Positions 24,308 through 30,732 of a stretch of DNA of 31,900 bases are shown here, in pieces. Positions within the stretch are counted from its first letter, which is position 1. Every line of letters starts with the position of its first letter. The stretch is taken from positions 1-31,900 of the forward strand of contig DHUT01000085.1 in assembly GCA_002409285.1 (NCBI GenBank). Reading direction: 5' to 3'. Source of the DNA: Firmicutes bacterium UBA5227 (GTDB lineage: Bacteria; Bacillota; Clostridia; Tissierellales; Sedimentibacteraceae). The notes below the pieces were generated by a model. The model saw only the letters and a list, made by a program, of their open reading frames with translations, searched no databases and was not told the origin of the DNA. Made by a program: the position numbers and the translations under genes.

Positions 24308-25033
24308 ATGAACGAAGTAATAAAACTGTTAAAATCACACACATCAATAAGAAAATTTAATGAAACAAAGATAACTGATGAACAGCTGCAGCATATTATT
24401 GAGTCAGCCATGCAAGGCGCAACTGCTGGAAACATGATGTCTTACAGCATAATTAAAATCCGCTCAGAGAATACATTGTCAAAGCTTGCGAAAAGCTGTG
24501 ACAATCAGCCCTTTATTGAAAATGCCGACCTGGCTTTGCTGTTTGTTGCCGACAACTATAAATGGCACAAATATTTTCAGCAAAGAGGAATTCCTGAAAC
24601 CTTCAATGATTACAGCGGACCATGCATAAGCGATTTTATGCTCGGGACTGAAGATGCAATGATTGCAGCCCAAAATGCGGTAATAGCAGCAGAAAGCCTT
24701 GGAATCGGAACCTGCTACATAGGCGATATCATGGAAGACTATGAGTATCACAAGGAACTTTTCAGCCTTCCCAAGTATACAATGCCCGTAGCCCTTGTGG
24801 TAATGGGAAACTACGACACCAAGCCTAAAGTCAGAGAAAGATTTGATAAGCAATTTGTTGTATTTGATGAAACATATCCTTCAATAACAGATAAATTTAT
24901 AAACGATATGTTTTCAAAAGAAGAATCAAATAATGCAGACTTTTCAAAGAAGTTTTATAAAAGAAAGATGGATGCACCTTTTTTCAAGGAAATGATAAGA
25001 TCCATAAAGCTTTATCTGGATGAGTGGTCATAG
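24308..25033 (+). CDS. Nitroreductase family FMN-dependent oxidoreductase
   Basis: A 241-residue flavoprotein of the nitroreductase superfamily. The N-terminal SHTSIRKFNETKITDEQL with the FMN-phosphate-binding SxRxF, GATAGNMMSYS, the DAMIAAQNAVIAAESLGIGTCYIGDI helix region and MPVALVVMGNYD are typical of the NfsA-like group. The physiological electron acceptor is unknown. AGGAGG lies 10 nt before the ATG. The gene follows the SanA-like gene after 67 bp and probably shares its transcript. Two of its short segments survive in the collage upstream of the sigma-54 activator. Confidence 0.9.
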   Translation: MNEVIKLLKSHTSIRKFNETKITDEQLQHIIESAMQGATAGNMMSYSIIKIRSENTLSKLAKSCDNQPFIENADLALLFVADNYKWHKYFQQRGIPETFNDYSGPCISDFMLGTEDAMIAAQNAVIAAESLGIGTCYIGDIMEDYEYHKELFSLPKYTMPVALVVMGNYDTKPKVRERFDKQFVVFDETYPSITDKFINDMFSKEESNNADFSKKFYKRKMDAPFFKEMIRSIKLYLDEWS

Positions 25034-25110
25034 CAGCTTGGATTGAGATATTAGATTGATTTTTGAAATTTTCCAAACATGAAATTTTAAACCATTAATT
25101 TAAAAACAGC

Positions 25111-25140
25111 AATAACTGCATTTTGCAGTTTATTAATTTT
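25111..25140 (+). terminator. Probable terminator after the nitroreductase gene
   Basis: ACTGCA, loop TTT, TGCAGT (25115-25129), followed by TTATTAATTTT. Short stem with a moderately T-rich tail. Confidence 0.55.
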
Positions 25141-25163
25141 GCAGCAGGAATAAAGAGGATAGT

Positions 25164-26039
25164 ATGAAGACAGGCATGATTTTAGAAGGCGGAGCCATGC
25201 GAGGCATGTATACCGCCGGTGTATTAGATGTAATGATGAAAAATAATATTAATGTTGACGGATTTGTGGGTGTTTCTGCAGGTGCTACATTTGGCTGTAA
25301 TTATAAATCCAGGCAGATTGGAAGGACAATTCGATATAATTTAAAGTATTGCAATGATCCCAGATATTCAAGCCTTCGTTCATTGATTACAACAGGAGAT
25401 TTATATGGAGCCGATTTTTGTTATAATCAGATACCCAATAAACTGGATCCCTTTGATCAAAAAACATTCGCAGCGAATCCTGTAAACTTTTATGTTGTGT
25501 GTACAGATGTTCATACAGGTGAGCCGGTTTATCATCTTTGCGAAAAAGGTGATGAAGAAGATACCCAGTGGATTCGTGCATCTGCATCAATGCCGGTTGT
25601 ATCAAGAGTTGTGTCAGTAGGCGGCTATGACCTGCTTGATGGCGGTGTTTCGGATTCCATACCTATAAGCTGGTTTCGAAGTATGGGCTATGAGAGAAAT
25701 ATTGTAATCCTAACACGTCCTGAAGGATACAGAAAAAAGAAAAATGAATTTTTTCCTGCAATAAAACTTTTGTTCAGAAAATATCCGAAACTGGCGGAGG
25801 CTTTGGGAAAACGCCATGAAGTTTATAATGCCACTATTGATGAGTTACATAGATTAGAAAAAGAGGGCAACACACTTATTATCACTCCAAGCAGGGATTT
25901 AGGAATCCGCAGAGTTGAATCAGACAGAAAAAAACTTCAAGAAGCTTATGATACAGGTGTAAAAGACGCTGACGACCGTCTTGAAAACATCAGGGAGTTT
26001 TTATCAGGAAGTAATGAAAATGTGAAAAATCCGATTTGA
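25164..26039 (+). CDS. Patatin-like phospholipase (YjjU/RssA type)
   Basis: A 291-residue patatin-family serine hydrolase. The oxyanion loop is EGGAMRGMYTAG (8-19), the nucleophile elbow GVSAG holds S38, and the dyad Asp is D159 in LLDGGVSD. These are all the required residues, so it should be an active lipid acyl hydrolase. No signal peptide or membrane segment is visible, so it is cytoplasmic. AGAGGATAGT precedes the ATG. A terminator lies upstream and a decayed region downstream, so it is probably transcribed alone. Confidence 0.92.
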   Translation: MKTGMILEGGAMRGMYTAGVLDVMMKNNINVDGFVGVSAGATFGCNYKSRQIGRTIRYNLKYCNDPRYSSLRSLITTGDLYGADFCYNQIPNKLDPFDQKTFAANPVNFYVVCTDVHTGEPVYHLCEKGDEEDTQWIRASASMPVVSRVVSVGGYDLLDGGVSDSIPISWFRSMGYERNIVILTRPEGYRKKKNEFFPAIKLLFRKYPKLAEALGKRHEVYNATIDELHRLEKEGNTLIITPSRDLGIRRVESDRKKLQEAYDTGVKDADDRLENIREFLSGSNENVKNPI

Positions 26040-26064
26040 AAGCTCTGGATAGTTTTGCTGCATT

Positions 26065-26190
26065 ATGTTGATTCCAGGGATGGAAGAAAAGAAAGAAGAT
26101 AACGATAATAATGATGTGGCAATATCTAACGGTCAAATAGTTGAACCGAGAGCAGTTTATGAAAAAACAAAGATAGGATTTCACATATAA
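26065..26190 (+). CDS. Small ORF, probably the 3' remnant of a lost gene
   Basis: A 41-codon frame (second in-frame ATG at 26080) with a very acidic, Asn-rich middle and ending in VYEKTKIGFHI. There is no ribosome site before either ATG. It lies directly before a broken regulator gene in a region full of rearrangement. I do not recognise a family. Confidence 0.3.
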   Translation: MLIPGMEEKKEDNDNNDVAISNGQIVEPRAVYEKTKIGFHI

Positions 26191-26214
26191 TCAGAGGTGC
26201 CAATATGCCAAAAT

Positions 26215-26363
26215 CACCAAACCAGAAGTTAAAGCTTCTTTACCTGCTTAAGATTCTCATGGAATAAACAGATGCAGAACACACGCTGACAGTTCCGGAA
26301 ATGATTAAGGAATTACAAAAATATAACATAAGTGCAGAACGAAAAAGCATTTATGATGACATG
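26215..26363 (+). pseudogene. WYL-domain transcriptional regulator, N-terminal fragment
   Basis: The frame from ATG 26215 (AGAGGTG upstream) reads MPKSPNQKLKLLYLLKILME, stop, then TDAEHTLTVPEMIKEL and SAERKSIYDDM. This is the N-terminal winged helix of clostridial WYL-domain regulators, in which the stop codon TAA at 26266 or so replaces a Lys codon (AAA). Homology ends at GATGACATG, where the IS21-family sequence begins on the other strand. Both the stop codon and the truncation make it non-functional; the WYL domain is missing from the window. Confidence 0.75.
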
Positions 26364-26780
26364 CCTGTCCTCAATTGATTTAACTAATCTCTTAACAGTC
26401 GAGTAACTGATGTCAAATTTCTTCTTTACCAAATATTCATGAATATCAATCTTTTTCATCTGTTGCTTAGACATTCCATTTGCACGCCGCCATTCATTTA
26501 TCCTTAGACATTCTTCAATAGCTTCCATCATTTCCTGAGTAACCTTACTCGGTTCACGGTTATCTGAATTGTATTTTGGTTTTTCAACTATTGCATGTAT
26601 TAACTCCTTCGTATCTGCTTCTGGATTTTTAGCTAAAAGTTCTTGCTTCTTTTGTTCATACTCTGCTACATATTTATTGACGGTATCTTTGCTCATGTGA
26701 AGCTCGCTGGCAATGCTGCGATTACTCATACCATCAATATGTTTAAGTATGATTCTTTGTTTTTGATTCAAGTTTATCAT
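26364..26780 (-). pseudogene. istA: IstA transposase, N-terminal fragment
   Basis: About 139 residues from MINLNQKQRIILKHIDGM through the HTH (SIASELHMSKDTVNKYVAEY) to the second helical segment HEYLVKKKFDISYSTVKRLVK, matching the DNA-binding part of IS21-family IstA. The DDE integrase core is absent. The frame runs on into unrelated sequence down to 26313. AAAGGAGG (26792-26799) is the ribosome site, about 11 nt before the ATG, partly inside a hairpin. It cannot transpose, but the fragment could still bind IS21 ends if made. Confidence 0.8.
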
Positions 26781-26794
26781 TTCCTTTACGTCCT

Positions 26795-26816
26795 CCTTTC
26801 AGTGCTTACTGAAAGG
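26795..26816 (-). promoter_or_regulatory. Hairpin covering the istA ribosome site
   Basis: CCTTTCAGT (26795-26803), GCTT, ACTGAAAGG (26808-26816): a perfect 9-bp stem with a 4-nt loop. On the minus-strand mRNA it takes up most of the AAAGGAG ribosome site, so it would limit transposase translation. Confidence 0.55.
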
Positions 26817-26879
26817 ATATCATATTTTTATGAAAGTGACCTAATTTTCAATGAGCGTTATTGGATCAATCTAACCGCC

Positions 26880-26934
26880 GCAGATATTTGAATCTTCAGT
26901 CGGCCTACGCCCTCCTTACGATTCAAATATCTGC
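26880..26934. repeat. 15-bp inverted repeat inside the IS21 end
   Basis: GCAGATATTTGAATC (26880-26894) and GATTCAAATATCTGC (26920-26934), separated by 25 bp, between the two transposase-binding-like direct repeats. Confidence 0.75.
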
Positions 26935-27055
26935 ATTATGTCTTAGCGATTCATGTCTATTGTCATATATGTATTTGCTTTTCCTTCTCATTTTAATTAT
27001 ACTGTTATTGACCTACTTTTCGATGAGCCAGATGACCTATTATTAGATTAGCACA

Positions 27056-27952
27056 AACAATATATTTGAAAAATACAATAAATATTTATTTGTAGAAGAA
27101 TTTGACAGTTTATATGATAATGGCGAAAATAAACTTTTTAATGCCTATAGATCAAGATATTCTAATACGAAATTGTCTAATATTAAGGAAATGTTTCATG
27201 TTCCTTTTGACAAACGAGATAAGATTAATGACCAAAGATTCAGTATTAAGGGAATTCCATGCCTTTATATAGGATCAACTCCTTATGTATGTTATAAAGA
27301 AATCTTGGAGTATAAAAAACCTAATGAAAAGTTATATACAAGCAGATTTCAATATAAAAAAGGTTCAAAATTTAAAATATTAAATCTGTCAACTAATTTT
27401 CAAGATATTGTCAGATTATCAGTAGATAAGGATAATATTAATACCCATGATATAGTTGGTTATGATAAAATATCAAAAGAAGATTACATTAAAAAAGCCA
27501 TTTATACATTTCCAATTCAATGTGCATGTTCATACCTTATTACAGAAAATGAACGCAATTTTAAGATTGAATATGTAATTCCACAAATAATAATGAATTG
27601 TATAAGCAACCTTAATATAGACGGTATATCATACTGTTCAACAAAGTTTAATCGGAAAAATCCGTATAGTGCGTATCTAATGACAAATTTTGCGATTCCT
27701 GCTTATTGTAATTCCAGTGAACTTTATTCTGAAAAGTTGAGTAGAATGTTTGATGTCACTAAACCCTTATGTTATGAAGATTTCATGGAGAATAAGCCGC
27801 CCAAAACATTGTTATTTGAATTGAAAAAATTCGCGGACTCATTTAATACATTTAAATCAGTGGGAGAAATAGAGGGTATATGCTACATGGATACAGATTG
27901 GTATTGTTATGAAAAAGAGCTTGAAGATATAGCTATCATTAGTGTTCATTAA
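27056..27952 (+). pseudogene. RES-domain protein, 5'-truncated by the IS21 end
   Basis: About 298 residues of coding-like sequence begin at the IS end (27056) without a start codon. The first in-frame candidate is TTG 27173, but residues before it (KYLFVEEFDSLYDNG, then LFNAYRSR) already look like protein. From EMFHVPFDKR and QRFSIKGIPCLYIG to YVCYKE the sequence is the RES fold, an NAD+-degrading toxin domain; SYCSTKFNRKNPYSAYLMTNF is the later RES segment with a Ser. The N-terminal region, perhaps a HEPN/RES-type extension, has been lost. The RES core may still be intact if translation starts at 27173. Confidence 0.7.
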
Positions 27953-28033
27953 GATGTTTCATACACATTGTATTTTATTATTTATTTGTGTGTATGTTAA
28001 ATACTGCACTTAAGAATTTCCGGATAAATCCGC

Positions 28034-28062
28034 TTTACAATATATGAAAAGTAAGATATAAT
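28034..28062 (+). promoter_or_regulatory. Promoter of the toxin-antitoxin operon
   Basis: TTTACA (28034-28039), 17-bp spacer, TATAAT (28057-28062), overlapped by palindromic operator sequence. Confidence 0.75.
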
Positions 28063-28081
28063 AATATCATAAAAATGATAT
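28055..28081. promoter_or_regulatory. Autoregulatory operator of the toxin-antitoxin operon
   Basis: GATAT-AATA-ATATC (28055-28068) overlaps the -10 box, and ATATCAT-AAAA-ATGATAT (28064-28081) covers the start point. The two palindromes share the middle half-site, giving three half-sites, suited to cooperative binding by the Phd-type antitoxin complex. Confidence 0.65.
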
Positions 28082-28096
28082 AAGGGATGTGAAACT

Positions 28097-28363
28097 ATGA
28101 TAATTAAACCATCAGCAGCATTGAGAAATGATTATTCATCAATATCGAGACTTGCAAAAGAAACAAAAGAGCCTATATATATTACAAAAAATGGCGAGGG
28201 AGATATAGTTCTTATGAGCATTGATGCTTTTGAAAAAAGAGAGCAGATTTTACAGCTCCGTGCAAGGGTACTGCAGGCAGAGCAGGAACGAATAAGCGGT
28301 GCAGAAACCATCAACGTTTCAGAAGCAAGAAAAAGATTAAGGGAGCGTACGGATGAAATGTAA
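28097..28363 (+). CDS. Phd/YefM-family antitoxin
   Basis: An 88-residue antitoxin. The N-terminal half (IKPSAALRNDYSSISRLAK, then EPIYITKNGEGDIVLMSIDAFEK) is the Phd/YefM DNA-binding fold; the C-terminal helix from about residue 50 would wrap the toxin. Its last codons overlap the toxin start by 11 bases, so the two are translationally coupled. It should neutralise the ParE/RelE-type toxin and repress their shared promoter through the palindromes upstream. GGGATG lies 8 nt before the ATG. Confidence 0.92.
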   Translation: MIIKPSAALRNDYSSISRLAKETKEPIYITKNGEGDIVLMSIDAFEKREQILQLRARVLQAEQERISGAETINVSEARKRLRERTDEM

Positions 28364-28658
28364 AGTCGAGATTCTGCCCTCTGCCATGGAGGATTTAAAA
28401 AAGATAGAAGATTATTATCTGATAAATTTTAATTTAAAAACAGCAATAAAGGTTAGTGACCGCATTTTGAATGCTATTGAACGATTAGAGGACTCTCCTG
28501 ATTCAGGCTCTCTTACACCGGATATATGGTTAAATGAACAAGGATATAAAATGGTTATTTGTAAAAAGCATGTAGCAATATATCGTCAGATTAATCAAAC
28601 TATATATATTTATCATATTGCAGATACACGGACAGAATATACAAAATTATTTTATTAG
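28353..28658 (+). CDS. ParE/RelE-superfamily toxin
   Basis: A 101-residue toxin with the RelE/ParE fold: KVEILPSAMEDLKKIEDYY at the N-terminus, an IERLEDSPDSGS loop, the KMVICKKHVAIYRQ strand and a final IYIYHIADTRTEYTKLFY. The sequence looks complete. Whether it attacks ribosome-bound mRNA (RelE) or gyrase (ParE) cannot be decided; the ExDLxxIxxYY opening favours ParE. GGGAG lies 7 nt before the ATG. Second gene of the pair, near the wrecked IS21 zone, as is common for mobile toxin-antitoxin modules. Confidence 0.92.
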   Translation: MKCKVEILPSAMEDLKKIEDYYLINFNLKTAIKVSDRILNAIERLEDSPDSGSLTPDIWLNEQGYKMVICKKHVAIYRQINQTIYIYHIADTRTEYTKLFY

Positions 28659-28732
28659 CTTAGGTGTAAATTGATTAGTATATACTGCAAAAGCTGATTA
28701 AATAGTTATAACATAAAATAAAACAGGGATTT

Positions 28733-28764
28733 TAAAGAAAGAAACTCCAGAGTGGTTTCCGGAG
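28733..28764 (-). terminator. Minus-strand terminator of the PsiE-family gene
   Basis: On the minus strand CTCCGGA, loop AACCAC, TCTGGAG (plus 28745-28764), followed by TTTCTTTCTTT. One G-U pair in the stem. Confidence 0.65.
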
Positions 28765-28785
28765 GGTTATAGTCCGAATATTACG

Positions 28786-29208
28786 TTAGTTCCTGTCATC
28801 TTTTTCTTTAATTTCCTTTGAAAGCTCCCTGTCACTTTTGATTAAATATCTCAGTGTAGCAAATACAATTGCAATTGCAATAGAACCCAATACCAGGTCA
28901 GCCATAGTATTGGCATATATAAGCATCTTTCTGGCTATTACAAAAAGCAACAATTCCAGGAGAGATTTGTTAGAATGATATAAGATCATTGATATAAGTT
29001 CTGCACCTACGATCAGCAGCAATGCATGTCCGAGAAAGGACTGAAACAGATCATAAGATTCACTTGGAGGTGATTTTAAAATTTCCAAAAGGTATTTGAT
29101 CAAATCGGTCAGTCCAATTACAATTCCAATCATTAGAATAACAGCGATAATGACTTCAATTCCATGGATAATTTTCTTAAAGTTTTCATCAATAAAATTA
29201 CCTTTCAT
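28786..29208 (-). CDS. PsiE-family (phosphate-starvation-inducible) membrane protein
   Basis: A 140-residue protein with four hydrophobic segments (about 15-40, 55-78, 80-100 and 105-122) and a charged C-terminal tail, matching the PsiE family of small inner-membrane proteins. DLFQSFLGHALLLIVGAEL and IARKMLIY are characteristic. The function of the family is unknown; the name comes from E. coli phosphate starvation. AGGAGG lies 8 nt before the ATG on the minus strand. It has its own terminator and sits convergent to the toxin-antitoxin operon. Confidence 0.85.
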   Translation of the reverse strand: MKGNFIDENFKKIIHGIEVIIAVILMIGIVIGLTDLIKYLLEILKSPPSESYDLFQSFLGHALLLIVGAELISMILYHSNKSLLELLLFVIARKMLIYANTMADLVLGSIAIAIVFATLRYLIKSDRELSKEIKEKDDRN

Positions 29209-29328
29209 TGCAATGCCTCCTAAGTGGTTGTTGATATAATCTTATTATATTAATAATATAACATTTTAAGCAGAAAATTGTCAACCTGAACAAGTTAAAA
29301 AGTTAAAAATGTATTCATTTTAAAATTT

Positions 29329-29454
29329 ATGTGTTACTATTATAAGGGAGCTGAGTCTGTTCTTGCCCCTGCTGCTTTTGTAAGAGAGGTTGTACCCTTG
29401 AAAGGGGGAAATAAGTATTATTATCGTTCTTCTTTAGTCAATATCCACAGTTAG
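29329..29454 (+). CDS. Small ORF or gene remnant in the 29.2-29.66 kb gap
   Basis: A 41-codon frame (from ATG 29329, TAG at 29452-29454). The part GAESVLAPAAFVREVVPLK and NKYYYRSSLVNIHS looks like genuine protein and is richer in GC than the surrounding spacer. No ribosome site precedes it, so it is probably the tail of a deleted gene. Family not recognised. Confidence 0.3.
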   Translation: MCYYYKGAESVLAPAAFVREVVPLKGGNKYYYRSSLVNIHS

Positions 29455-29466
29455 GTTATAAAATTC

Positions 29467-29528
29467 GACATCTTGGATGGTTCTTACTGTCAGAAAACCA
29501 TATGACGGTAAAAACCATCCGGGATGTC
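29467..29528. repeat. 62-nt long-stem hairpin of unknown function
   Basis: GACATC-TT-GGATGGTT-CTT-ACTGTC (29467-29491) folds onto GACGGT-AAA-AACCATCC-GG-GATGTC (29504-29528): 24 of 25 positions pair (G-U counted) around a 12-nt loop AGAAAACCATAT. There is no T-tract, so a simple terminator is unlikely. The rest of the 450-bp gap 29209-29659 holds AT-rich sequence and a TATAAT at 29603-29608 that may serve the aldolase gene. Confidence 0.75.
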
Positions 29529-29659
29529 TTTAATTACGCACAAAAATGAGCATTATTTTTATAGTAACTGTATATTTAATAATAATTTAATTACATACAG
29601 GGTATAATAAAAAATCATACAAATGCTATAAAAAAATTACATAATATGGAGGTACGATA

Positions 29660-30700
29660 ATGATTGATTTAAGAAGTGATACAGTTACTCAGCCAACCAA
29701 GGAAATGCTTGAGACTATTTTAGAGTCAAAGTTCGGTGATGATGGAAGGGTTGGCTCAAATGGTCGAGGAGAGGACAACACTATAAATGAGTTGGAGGAT
29801 CTTGCGGCTGAAATGACGGGCAAGGAAGCTGCATTGTATTTAAATTCAGGAACCATGGGAAACAATAGCGCCCTTATGACATATTGCAGACCTGGCGATA
29901 AGGTTTTAGTTGACACTCAGCAACATATACTTAAATCTGAAAAGGGAATGTTTAGTGATAGATTTGGGCAGCTAATTCCTGTTTTATATAATTATGATGA
30001 AAATGGATGTCCGGTACTTAATGAAGTTGAAAATGAACTGAAAAAGGGAAACATAAAGCTTTTATGTGTGGAAAATTCACACAATTCACGAGGAGGTTCA
30101 GTAATTCCCCTTGAACATTTAGCCGAAATGAAAAAGCTTGCAGATAAATACAACGTCCCTGTTCACATGGATGGTGCGCGTCTTTTTAACGCTGCTATTT
30201 CTCTTGGAGTCGATGCTTCGGAAATCTGCAGGTATGTTGATTCAGTAATGTTTTGCGTATCTAAGGGACTTGGAGCTCCTGTTGGTTCTCTGGTGTGCTC
30301 ATCTAAGGAATTCATTCACAATCTGAGAGATTCACGTAAACTTTTGGGAGGAAACATGCGTCAGGCAGGTGTAATAGCTGCACCTGGCATATATGCTCTC
30401 AGACATAATGTTGCAAAATTAAAGAATGACCACGATAATGCAGCTTTATTATCAAGAAGTCTTGCAGACCTTAAAAAGGTGCAAGTTCAGCAGAATGTGC
30501 AAACAAACATTGTTATGATAGACACATCAAAAACCGGACTCAAGGCTGATGAATACTGTGAAAAGTTAAGTAAAAAGGGTATTGGGGCAAGACCAGCTCA
30601 GGTTCCGGATCATATTCGTCTTGTTTTCCACTTGGGTATATCAAGAGAAGATACATTAAAGACTATTGAAATTATAAGGGAATTAGATGGCGAACTATAA
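29660..30700 (+). CDS. ltaE: Low-specificity L-threonine aldolase
   Basis: A 346-residue PLP enzyme of the threonine aldolase/beta-eliminating lyase family, splitting L-threonine or allo-threonine into glycine and acetaldehyde. The PLP lysine is K202 in CVSKGLGAPVGS, the pyridine-binding Asp and nearby Arg are D171 and R174 (HMDGARLFNA), and H89 fits the cofactor-stacking His. The N-terminus MIDLRSDTVTQPT is that of the LtaE/GLY1 type. ATGGAGG lies before the ATG. The symporter gene starts 32 bp downstream with its own good ribosome site, suggesting that uptake and cleavage of a hydroxy amino acid are co-expressed. Confidence 0.94.
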   Translation: MIDLRSDTVTQPTKEMLETILESKFGDDGRVGSNGRGEDNTINELEDLAAEMTGKEAALYLNSGTMGNNSALMTYCRPGDKVLVDTQQHILKSEKGMFSDRFGQLIPVLYNYDENGCPVLNEVENELKKGNIKLLCVENSHNSRGGSVIPLEHLAEMKKLADKYNVPVHMDGARLFNAAISLGVDASEICRYVDSVMFCVSKGLGAPVGSLVCSSKEFIHNLRDSRKLLGGNMRQAGVIAAPGIYALRHNVAKLKNDHDNAALLSRSLADLKKVQVQQNVQTNIVMIDTSKTGLKADEYCEKLSKKGIGARPAQVPDHIRLVFHLGISREDTLKTIEIIRELDGEL

Positions 30701-30732
30701 TTTGTTGCTATTGCAGAAAGGAGGAATATATT

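Larger units (their letters stand above)
26364..27055 (-). mobile_element. IS21-family element, left-end fragment
   Basis: One end of an IS21-family element: the 5' third of istA on the minus strand, its leader, and the terminal repeats. Two diverged copies of a direct repeat, GTGACCTAATTTTCAATGAGC (26837-26857 region) and TTGACCTACTTTTCGATGAGC (27008-27028 region), resemble the multiple transposase-binding repeats of this family. The outer end is placed at 27055 because reading inward gives TGTGCTAATC and because RES-gene coding sequence resumes at 27056. The rest of istA, istB and the other end are gone. Confidence 0.7.

Noticed and set aside
26313..26780. A complete 155-residue minus-strand protein
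   Set aside because: Its C-terminal part (26313-26363) is antisense read-through of the WYL pseudogene; only the IstA-like part is meaningful.
27960..27997. CATACACA / TGTGTATG inverted repeat after the RES gene as a terminator
   Set aside because: The loop is long and AT-rich and no T-run follows; at most a weak structure.
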